A stretch of 46,800 nt of DNA, from assembly GCA_964604675.1 (NCBI GenBank), contig CAZSAT010000049.1:1-46800 (forward strand), written 5' to 3'. Both the position numbers and the translations under genes were made by a program. Numbering within the stretch: the first letter of the stretch is position 1; every line of letters begins with the position of its first letter. The notes under the pieces were generated by a model that was given only the letters and a program-made list of their open reading frames with translations, was not told where the DNA came from and ran no database searches. Source of the stretch: CAZSAT01 sp964604675 (GTDB lineage: Bacteria; Myxococcota_A; UBA796; CAJQPC01). Positions 40,292 through 46,800 of the stretch are shown here, one piece after another.

Positions 40292-41439
40292 TGCCTCGCC
40301 CCCCCGGGCCGTGCAGCGCGGTCGACCAGATGCCCGGGGCGGTCTTCTCGCGCATCGCGCACAAGGTGGCCGCCCTGCCGCCGGAGTCGGTGTACCCCCT
40401 GCACGTGGGCGACACGTGGATGGAGCCGGCGCCCGGCTGCCGCATGGAGGACTTCACCGTCGCCCGCCATCCAGGCATGCACCGCTACTCCTCGCCCCAG
40501 GGACTGCCGGCGCTCGTGGACGCGGTGGTCGACAAGACCCGCGCCAGCGGCCTCCCGACCGAGCGCGGCGGCGTGCTGGTCACAGCGGGTTGCACGGGGG
40601 CGCTGGGCGCGGCCCTCGGATCCATCCTCGAGCCCGACGAGGAAGTGCTCATCCTCGCGCCCTTCTGGCCGCTCATCCGCGGCATCGTGCAGGCCTTCCG
40701 CGGCAAGCCGGTCGAGGTGCCCTTCTACGACCGCCTGGCGTCCGTCGAGGCAGCGGTCCAGGCGGTGCGCGCGCGCATCACGCCCAGGACCGTGGCCCTG
40801 TACGTGTCCACGCCCTCCAACCCCACCGGGCGCATCATCCCGGAAGCGTGCATGCAGGCGCTCGCCGAGCTGGCGCGCGAACACGACCTCTGGATCCTCT
40901 CGGACGAGGTCTACGAGCTGTACTCGTGGGGGGCGCCCCACACCTACATGGGCGCCCTCGCCCCCGAGCGCACCTTCTCGGCCTTCTCCTTCTCCAAGGG
41001 CCACGGCATGTCGGGCAACCGCACCGGCTACCTGGTCGGTCCACCGGCGGCGGTCGCGCAGGCGCGCAAGGTCAGCACGCACACCTTCTACTCGGCGCCC
41101 ACCTCGGGCCAGCTCGCAGGGATCGAGGTGCTCCAGCGGGGTCAGGCGTGGGTGGACGAAGCCCGCACCCTGTACCGGGCAGCCGGGGAAGCGATGGCCG
41201 ACACCCTGGGTGTGCGGCGCCCCGACGGCAGCACCTTCCTGTTCCTCGACGTGGCCCCCAAGCTGGACGAGCGCGGCATCTGGGGCTTCCTGGAGGACTG
41301 CCTCGACGATGGCCTGGTCTTGGCGCCAGGACCGAGCTTTGGCACCGGGTACGAGACCTGCGTGCGCATCTGCTTCACGTCGGCGCCACCGGAGCGCGCG
41401 GCGGAAGCGGCCAGGCTGTTGGCGGCGCGGCTGCGGTAG
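40291..41439 (+). CDS. PLP-dependent aminotransferase (class I/II)
   Basis: 382 aa from the ATG of a TGATG overlap with the FAD subunit gene. VTAGCTGALGAALGSIL, YVSTPSNPTGRIIP, LSDEVYELYSW and SAFSFSKGHGMSGNRTGYLVG carry the usual fold-type I residues, with Lys236 forming the Schiff base. Specificity cannot be read from these motifs. Coupling to a molybdenum hydroxylase is unusual and suggests that both act in one catabolic or biosynthetic route, for example on a nitrogen heterocycle or an amino-acid-derived aldehyde. This pathway idea is inference. Confidence 0.88.
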   Translation: MPRPPGPCSAVDQMPGAVFSRIAHKVAALPPESVYPLHVGDTWMEPAPGCRMEDFTVARHPGMHRYSSPQGLPALVDAVVDKTRASGLPTERGGVLVTAGCTGALGAALGSILEPDEEVLILAPFWPLIRGIVQAFRGKPVEVPFYDRLASVEAAVQAVRARITPRTVALYVSTPSNPTGRIIPEACMQALAELAREHDLWILSDEVYELYSWGAPHTYMGALAPERTFSAFSFSKGHGMSGNRTGYLVGPPAAVAQARKVSTHTFYSAPTSGQLAGIEVLQRGQAWVDEARTLYRAAGEAMADTLGVRRPDGSTFLFLDVAPKLDERGIWGFLEDCLDDGLVLAPGPSFGTGYETCVRICFTSAPPERAAEAARLLAARLR

Positions 41440-41460
41440 CGAGCCTGCGGACCCGGGCGG

Positions 41461-43212
41461 TCAGCCGCTCCAGCCGAGCCCCAGCGCCAACACCAGCACG
41501 GTGGCCGCCGCGATGGCGGCTGCGCCGATCGGCCACGGCTCGCCCAGCAACCCGGTGGGGCTGTGCCAGACCTTCACCTGGTGCACCACGCGCCAGGCCG
41601 TGGCGAACACCACCTCCCGGGCCCCCAGGTAGGCCGCGTCGACCGCGCGCCCTGCCTGCACGGCCAGGCGCTTGCCGCCCTTCCGGTACACCCACTCCAC
41701 GTCCACGTTCGTGGACTTGAGCTCGGGCGGGTACCAGCCCATCTTCTGCAGGAAGATGAACGCCGCCGCCGAGTACAGGAGCAGCTGGAGCTGGGTCACG
41801 ACGTGGGTGGCGTCGTACGGGATCCAGCCGATCACGTCCATGTCGAAGGGCAGGAGGGCGTAGAGCGGCTCGTACCAGACGCCGATGCCGATGCAGAGCG
41901 CACTCGCCACGCCCATCGCCACCAGCATGTTCCGGGGGGCTTCCTTCACCTTCCGACCGCTGTCGTGGGCGAAGAAGGCGAAGTAGGGGATCTTGATGCC
42001 CGAGTGGTGGAACACACCCGCGCTGGCGAACAGCAAGACCAGGAAGGTGACCGTGTAGTGGCCGTCGGCCGCAGCGGTCAGGATCATCGACTTCGACACG
42101 AAGCCGCTGAACAGCGGGAAGGCCGAGATGGCCGCCGCGCCGATCGAGGTGAAGACGGTGGTGTACGGCATCTGCCGCCACAGCCCGCCCAGCTCGGAGC
42201 CCTTCACGGTGCCAGCCCGGTAGAGCACCGCGCCCATGCCCATGAAGAGCAGGCCCTTGTACAGGATGTGGGCGAAGGCGTGCGAGGCCGCGCCGTTGAT
42301 CGCGAGCTGCGTGCCGATGCCCACGCCCACCACCATGTAGCCCAGCTGGTTGTTCAGGCTGTAGGCCAACACCTTGCGCAGGTCGTTCTCGATCACCGCA
42401 TAGAAGATGGGGAAGGCGGTCATCAGCGCGCCAATGGGGATCAGCAGCTCGGTGCCCGCGAAGCAGCGCGCGAGCGCGTAGATGGCCAGCTTGGTGGTGA
42501 ACGCCGAGAGCCACACCGTGCCGCCCACCGTGGCTTCCGGGTAGGCATCCTGCAGCCAGCTGTGCAGGAGCGGGAAGGCCGCCTTGATGCCGAAGCTCGC
42601 GAGGATCAGCAGCTGGGCGGCGGACGCCTGCTCGAGCGTGTCGAAGGCGAACATGCCGCGCAGCTGGTTGCCATCAGCCAGCCAGGGGTCGATCGACAGG
42701 CTGCCGCTCTGCTGGAAGTACAGGATGGCGCCCGCGAGCAGGAGCACGCCGCTGGCCACCTGCACGACGAGGTAGCGCATGCCCGTTGCGTAGGCGCGCT
42801 CGGTGCGGCGTGCCCAGATGAGGAACACCGACGTGATGGCGGTGGCCTCCCAGAACACGAACAGGGTGATCAGGTCGCCCGCGAAGGCCGCCGCGATGGC
42901 CGCGCCGCTGTAGGTCAGTCCGGCCACCTGCTGCACCGGGTCGTCGTCGTGCAGGGTGTAGACCGCGGTCAACAGGGCCGCGATGTGGAAGATGATGCCG
43001 AAGATCCGGCTCAGCGCGTCGACCTGGTAGAGCACCAGCTCGTAGTCGAACACCGTGTAGGCGAGCGACGAGCCCAGGGGCAGCACGGCCGCGTGGGCCA
43101 GCCCCAACGCGGGCAGCAGGACGAGCACGATCTTGCGCACGGACCTGGGCACCAGCGGCAGGAGCAACCCGCCGAGGATCAGGATCAGACCGGGAGGCAG
43201 CTGCTCAATCAC
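41461..43212 (-). CDS. Mrp/complex-I-like antiporter subunit D (third copy)
   Basis: 583 aa, about 14 membrane helices plus a soluble segment near residue 480. GTG at 43212 overlaps the small upstream gene by 8 nt and gives MIEQLPPGLILILGGLLLPLVP. The proton-translocation residues of the NuoL/M/N family are present: Glu in TLFVFWEATAITSVF, Lys in SFGIKAAFPLLHSWL, and Lys in HILYKGLLFMG. The C-terminal extension after residue 470 resembles the longer tail of some MrpD-like proteins. It is the last gene of the cluster visible here. Confidence 0.88.
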   Translation of the reverse strand: MIEQLPPGLILILGGLLLPLVPRSVRKIVLVLLPALGLAHAAVLPLGSSLAYTVFDYELVLYQVDALSRIFGIIFHIAALLTAVYTLHDDDPVQQVAGLTYSGAAIAAAFAGDLITLFVFWEATAITSVFLIWARRTERAYATGMRYLVVQVASGVLLLAGAILYFQQSGSLSIDPWLADGNQLRGMFAFDTLEQASAAQLLILASFGIKAAFPLLHSWLQDAYPEATVGGTVWLSAFTTKLAIYALARCFAGTELLIPIGALMTAFPIFYAVIENDLRKVLAYSLNNQLGYMVVGVGIGTQLAINGAASHAFAHILYKGLLFMGMGAVLYRAGTVKGSELGGLWRQMPYTTVFTSIGAAAISAFPLFSGFVSKSMILTAAADGHYTVTFLVLLFASAGVFHHSGIKIPYFAFFAHDSGRKVKEAPRNMLVAMGVASALCIGIGVWYEPLYALLPFDMDVIGWIPYDATHVVTQLQLLLYSAAAFIFLQKMGWYPPELKSTNVDVEWVYRKGGKRLAVQAGRAVDAAYLGAREVVFATAWRVVHQVKVWHSPTGLLGEPWPIGAAAIAAATVLVLALGLGWSG

Positions 43213-43462
43213 GGTCGTAGTAGTCCTCGTCGCGCAGGACGAGCTTCCGCATCTGGGCCGCCAGGAGGACCAGCAGCACACAGCTCACGAAGCCGTACGC
43301 TGCGTGGAAGCCGGGGATCTGCTCGAAGCCGTAGTGCACGTGCCCGGCCTTGTCGAAGAAGAGCTCCGCGCCGACCGAGACCGCGCAGATGAAGAGCGTG
43401 AAGCGCACGATGAGCTTCACCTTCTCCAGGGGCACCGAGGGGGGACCGTGCTCGTGACTCAT
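43205..43462 (-). CDS. Small two-helix membrane protein of the antiporter cluster
   Basis: 85 aa. ATG at 43462 overlaps the upstream stop as ATGA. Two hydrophobic helices (IVRFTLFICAVSVGAELFF and FVSCVLLVLLAAQ) flank a short loop with HVHYGFEQIPGFHAAYG. The C-terminus MRKLVLRDEDYYDRD is a charged tail of a type I recall from small proteins beside similar antiporter subunits in other bacteria. It could be an assembly or accessory subunit; no function is known to me. Confidence 0.8.
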   Translation of the reverse strand: MSHEHGPPSVPLEKVKLIVRFTLFICAVSVGAELFFDKAGHVHYGFEQIPGFHAAYGFVSCVLLVLLAAQMRKLVLRDEDYYDRD

Positions 43463-44997
43463 GGCAGCACCTCCGCCAGCTGCGCCACCTCGACCATGGG
43501 CAGCAGCAGATCACGCACGCCCGAGCCGTAGAAGAAGAGCAGGGCGCAGCCCGCCGCGGTGAGGCACAGCGGGCCCGTGCACAGCCAGTCGCCCTCCCGC
43601 CGCTCGGTCTGGGCGGCGTGGTGGTGACCGTGGTCGTCGGTCCAGGGCTTCGGCGGCAGGAAGAAGGCCCGTCCCACCACCGGCATCAGGTAGCCGATGC
43701 TCAAGAGCGAGCTCACCATCAACACACCCACGAAGATCGGCTGGCCGGCGTCGGCCGCGCCGAGCGCCAGGTACCACTTGGACCAGCTTCCCCCCATGGG
43801 CGGCAGCCCGATGATCGACATCGAGCCGAGGAAGAAGGCGGCCATGGTGAGCGGCATGCGCCGACCGAGGCCGTCCATCTCGGACACCTTGGTCTTGTGG
43901 GCGAAGACGATGATCGAGCCCGCGCAGAAGAACAGCGTGATCTTGCCCATGGCGTGCATGGCGATGTGCAGGCCGCCGCCCAGCGCGCCCGCGGAGGTGG
44001 CCAGCGCCGCCCCGAGCACGATGTAGCTGAGCTGGCTCACCGTGGAGTAGGCCAGGCGTGCCTTGAGGTTGTCCTTGGTCAGGGCGATGACCGAGGACGA
44101 CAAGAGCGTGAACGCCGCCACCCAGCACAGCCACTGCGACGCGCCGGTGGTGGTGAGGAAGTCGAGCCCGAACACGTAGACCACGATCTTCAGGACCGTG
44201 AAGACCCCCGCCTTCACCACGGCCACGGCGTGCAGCAGCGCCGACACCGGCGTGGGCGCGACCATGGCGTTGGGCAGCCAGCGGTGGAAGGGCATCAGCG
44301 CGGCCTTGCCCGTGCCGAACGAGAAGAGCGCCAGCAACAGGGTGGCCTGTCCGGGCGACACCGATCCCGCCAGGATGCCACCCGGGGTGAAGTCGGTGGT
44401 GCCCGTGAGCTGGTAGGTCCAGATCACTGCGAAGAGCAGGAAGGTGACCGACGTGAAGACCAGGATGCCCAGGTAGACGCGCCCGGCCTTCATCGCCTTC
44501 TCGGTGCCCTCGTGGGTGACGAGGGGGTAGGTCGAGAAGGTGAGCAGCTCGTAGAAGAGGAAGAGCGTGAAGAGGTTCGCCGAGAAGGCGATGCCCAGGG
44601 CCGCGAAGATGGCCGCCGCGAAGCACACGAAGAAGCGTGTCTGGTTCTTCTCGTGGTGCCCGCGCATGTAGCCGAAGGCGTAGAGGCTGGTGGGGATCCA
44701 GAGCGCGCTGGCGACCAGCGCGAAGAGCATGCCCAGCGGCTCGATCTCGAAGGCCAAGGGCACGTTCGGGATCACCTCGAAGACCGTCCAGGACGGACGC
44801 CGGCCAGACCAGACCACCGGCAGGATCTGCCCACCCACCAGCCCGAAGGTCAAGACCGAGGCGAGCACCGTGACCGCCTCGCGGGCGTTGTTGCCGCCAG
44901 TCTTGGGGTCCTCGGGGGTGAGCCACCCCACGAGCGCGACCAGGGCCGCCCCCAGGGCGGGCACCACCAGCGCTGCGCCGATCAGCCAGGCGCTCAT
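43459..44997 (-). CDS. Mrp/complex-I-like antiporter subunit D (second copy)
   Basis: 512 aa, about 14 membrane helices. ATG at 44997 overlaps the upstream stop as ATGA. The key family residues are Glu in LFLFYELLTFSTYPLV, Lys in GTGKAALMPFHRWLPNAMVAPTPVSALLHA and Lys in HAMGKITLFF. A His-rich cytoplasmic or periplasmic segment (DDHGHHHAAQ, near residue 460) is unusual and could bind a metal. It is one of three D-type proteins in the cluster. Confidence 0.9.
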   Translation of the reverse strand: MSAWLIGAALVVPALGAALVALVGWLTPEDPKTGGNNAREAVTVLASVLTFGLVGGQILPVVWSGRRPSWTVFEVIPNVPLAFEIEPLGMLFALVASALWIPTSLYAFGYMRGHHEKNQTRFFVCFAAAIFAALGIAFSANLFTLFLFYELLTFSTYPLVTHEGTEKAMKAGRVYLGILVFTSVTFLLFAVIWTYQLTGTTDFTPGGILAGSVSPGQATLLLALFSFGTGKAALMPFHRWLPNAMVAPTPVSALLHAVAVVKAGVFTVLKIVVYVFGLDFLTTTGASQWLCWVAAFTLLSSSVIALTKDNLKARLAYSTVSQLSYIVLGAALATSAGALGGGLHIAMHAMGKITLFFCAGSIIVFAHKTKVSEMDGLGRRMPLTMAAFFLGSMSIIGLPPMGGSWSKWYLALGAADAGQPIFVGVLMVSSLLSIGYLMPVVGRAFFLPPKPWTDDHGHHHAAQTERREGDWLCTGPLCLTAAGCALLFFYGSGVRDLLLPMVEVAQLAEVLP

Positions 44998-46511
44998 GGC
45001 ACGCTCCCGATCAGGGTCTTGGCGGCTTCGATGGCCACCGTGCTGGACAGCTCCGCGCGCAGGCCGAAGTAGACCGCCGCGCCGATGAGGATCCAGGTCG
45101 GTGCGAGCATGCGCCAGCCGACCTCACAGACCTCCGGGGCGTCGGCCGGCCGCTCCTTGAAGTAGATGACCTCGAGGACGCGCCAGACGTAGACCACGGC
45201 GAGCAGAGAGCTCAGCAGGATCAGGAGCGCCACCACCGGCCAGCCACGCTCCAGTGCACCGATGACCAGGTACCACTTGCTCACGAAGCCCACGGTCGCG
45301 GGCACCCCGATCAGGCTCAGGCCGCCGAGGACGAAGGCGGCCATCGTGAGCGGCATGGCGCGGCCCAGCCCGGCGAAGTCCTGGACCCGCGAGCTGCCGA
45401 TGCGCGCGTTGACGCACGCCACGACGAGGAAGAGGCCGCCCTTCATCAGAGCGTGGTTGAAGAGGTGCAGCACGCTGCCCGTGAGCCCGTCGATGTTGGC
45501 GAAGCTGATCCCGAGGGTCATGTACCCGATCTGCGCGATGGAGCTGTAGGCCAGCAGGCGCTTGATGTCGGTCTGCGCGATGGCGGCCAACGAGCCCGCG
45601 AACATCGCGAGCAGGCTCATGGGCAGCAGCAACACCTCGAGCCGCAGGGTGTGGAAGACGAAGGCCACCCCGAAGATGCCGAAGAGCACCCTGAGCAGCA
45701 CGTACACGCCCACCTTGGTGGCGGTGGCGGCCAGGAAGGCAGAGACCTTCGCGGGCGCGTAGGTGTAGGCGTTGGGCAGCCACTGGTGCAGCGGGAAGAT
45801 CGCGAGCTTGATGCCGAGGCCGACCAGGAGGAACGCGAACGCGGCGACCACGGTGCGCGACCCGAGCAGCGGTTGCACGCGCTCGGAGAGGTCGACGATG
45901 TTGAGGGTGCCCGTGGACTGGAACAGCAGGCCCACCCCGATCAGGAAGAAGGTGCCACCGATCGTGCCCATGACCAGGTAGCTGTAGGCCGCTCGCAGGG
46001 CCTGGCGCTTGTGGCCGAGCGCGATCAGCGCGTAGCTCGACAAGGAGCTGACCTCGAGGAACACGAAGATGTTGAACGCGTCGCCGGTGGCCGCCATGCC
46101 CAACAGGCCGCACAGGCAGAGCAGCAGGGTGGCGTAGTACAGGTGCACCCGCGAGGGATCGAGGTCGAGGTTCTCGTGCCCCTCGCCGAAGGGGAAGGTG
46201 ACCGAGGCGATGGCCGTGACGATCACCAGCACCCACGCGTTGACCACGTCGATGCGGTACGCGATGCCCACCGGAGGCGCCCAGCCCCCTACGTGGTAGT
46301 CGATGGGCCCCGACCCGAGCGCCGTCGAGAGCAGGCTCACCGAGATCCCCAGGGTGGCCCAGGCCACCATGATGGCGAAGGGCCGGACCAGCGCCGGCTT
46401 CCGGAGCAGCACGCAGACGGGCGCAGCCACCAGCGGCAGGACCACCGCGAGCACCGGCAGGTGGTCGCTCAGCGTACGGTGCACGACCTCGATCTCGGCT
46501 CCGCCAGCCAT
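44994..46511 (-). CDS. Mrp/complex-I-like antiporter subunit D (first copy)
   Basis: 505 aa, about 14 helices. The ATG at 46511 lies in a TGATG overlap with the C subunit gene. Conserved residues are Glu in IFVFLEVSSLSSYALIALG, Lys in LGIKLAIFPLHQWLPNAY and Lys in NHALMKGGLFLV. By its position directly after the C subunit, this is the classical MrpD equivalent, expected to exchange H+ for Na+ or K+. Confidence 0.9.
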   Translation of the reverse strand: MAGGAEIEVVHRTLSDHLPVLAVVLPLVAAPVCVLLRKPALVRPFAIMVAWATLGISVSLLSTALGSGPIDYHVGGWAPPVGIAYRIDVVNAWVLVIVTAIASVTFPFGEGHENLDLDPSRVHLYYATLLLCLCGLLGMAATGDAFNIFVFLEVSSLSSYALIALGHKRQALRAAYSYLVMGTIGGTFFLIGVGLLFQSTGTLNIVDLSERVQPLLGSRTVVAAFAFLLVGLGIKLAIFPLHQWLPNAYTYAPAKVSAFLAATATKVGVYVLLRVLFGIFGVAFVFHTLRLEVLLLPMSLLAMFAGSLAAIAQTDIKRLLAYSSIAQIGYMTLGISFANIDGLTGSVLHLFNHALMKGGLFLVVACVNARIGSSRVQDFAGLGRAMPLTMAAFVLGGLSLIGVPATVGFVSKWYLVIGALERGWPVVALLILLSSLLAVVYVWRVLEVIYFKERPADAPEVCEVGWRMLAPTWILIGAAVYFGLRAELSSTVAIEAAKTLIGSVP

Positions 46512-46800
46512 CAGCCCTCACCGCTGTGCAGGGCGTTGTCCATGGCCACGATCTCGTCTTCCTCGACGGTGCCGTAGGCCTCCTTGATCCGAACGACGAT
46601 GGCCAGCCCGAGGGCCGTGGTGGCCACGCCAACGACGATGGCCGTGAGCATCAAGACGTGCGGGAGGGGGTTCGAGAAGGCGACGAAGCCTTCCGGCAGC
46701 GCGCCGTGGTCCAGGATCGGTGCCGTGCCGCCCGCCACCTTGCCCATCGAGACGTAGAGCATGATGACGCTGACCTGGAACAGGTTCAGCCCCATGATCT
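46511..46800 (-). CDS. Mrp antiporter subunit C / NuoK-like, C-terminal part
   Basis: The gene enters from the right edge; its start lies outside the window. The visible 95 residues or so contain GLNLFQVSVIMLYVSMG and HVLMLTAIVVGVATTALGLAIVVRI, matching helices 2 and 3 of MrpC/NuoK proteins, then an acidic tail (VEEDEIVAMDNALHSGEG). The internal ATG at 46795 is not the true start because the family has another helix before it. Subunits A, B, E, F and G, if present, would be upstream. Confidence 0.85.
   Translation of the reverse strand, partial: IMGLNLFQVSVIMLYVSMGKVAGGTAPILDHGALPEGFVAFSNPLPHVLMLTAIVVGVATTALGLAIVVRIKEAYGTVEEDEIVAMDNALHSGEG

Overview
The window is very GC-rich (roughly 70% by eye), densely coding DNA. 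It looks chromosomal and probably comes from a member of the Myxococcota. The grounds are an AgmX/PglI-type C-terminal domain, two surface proteins ending in MYXO-CTERM-like tails (Cys-rich motif, hydrophobic helix, Arg run), a Ser/Thr kinase fused to a SUMF/FGE-like domain, a DUF4157 protein, and many lipoproteins with Asp/Thr/Gly-rich linkers. This assignment is an inference. I see no rRNA, tRNA, CRISPR array, insertion sequence or phage gene.

Layout: 1-706 holds a partial aquaporin gene divergent from an arsenate reductase. 870-5537 holds a lipoprotein hydrolase, a lipoprotein sulfatase with an intact formylglycine signature, and a converging porin-like gene. 5583-10254 holds a 2OG-Fe(II) oxygenase-like gene, divergent from a DUF4157 protein with two HEXXH motifs, which is followed tightly by a HEAT-repeat lipoprotein and a CpXC protein. 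10285-20847 is rich in surface proteins: two PHP/DUF3604 proteins with sorting tails, a DUF4143 ATPase behind a palindromic operator-like site, an RCC1-like lipoprotein, an esterase-like lipoprotein, a deacetylase-like lipoprotein and a propeller-like lipoprotein. 20890-26453 is a minus-strand run: AgmX/TonB-type protein, DUF5916 outer-membrane protein, zinc-ribbon protein and an unknown protein.

26720-31041 is a four-gene set (Cys-rich lipoprotein, haem-motif DUF1588-like protein, small lipoprotein, DUF1501 protein), with TGATG stop/start overlaps at two of its junctions. 31059-36739 holds an FHA protein, a possible gene remnant, an alpha-glucan phosphorylase and the kinase-PEGA-SUMF fusion. 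36833-41439 is a molybdenum hydroxylase operon (large, 2Fe-2S and FAD subunits) ending in a coupled PLP aminotransferase. 41461-46800 is a minus-strand Mrp/complex-I-like antiporter cluster with a partial C subunit, three D-type subunits and a small two-helix protein.

Two patterns cut across the genes. First, many exported proteins start with extremely short signal sequences (lipobox Cys at residue 7-9, no basic n-region). Second, several genes have a TANNNT -10-like hexamer ending only 5-6 nt before the start codon, which suggests leaderless transcripts. The best candidate for an undescribed functional unit is the dual-metallopeptidase DUF4157 cassette (6220-10254).
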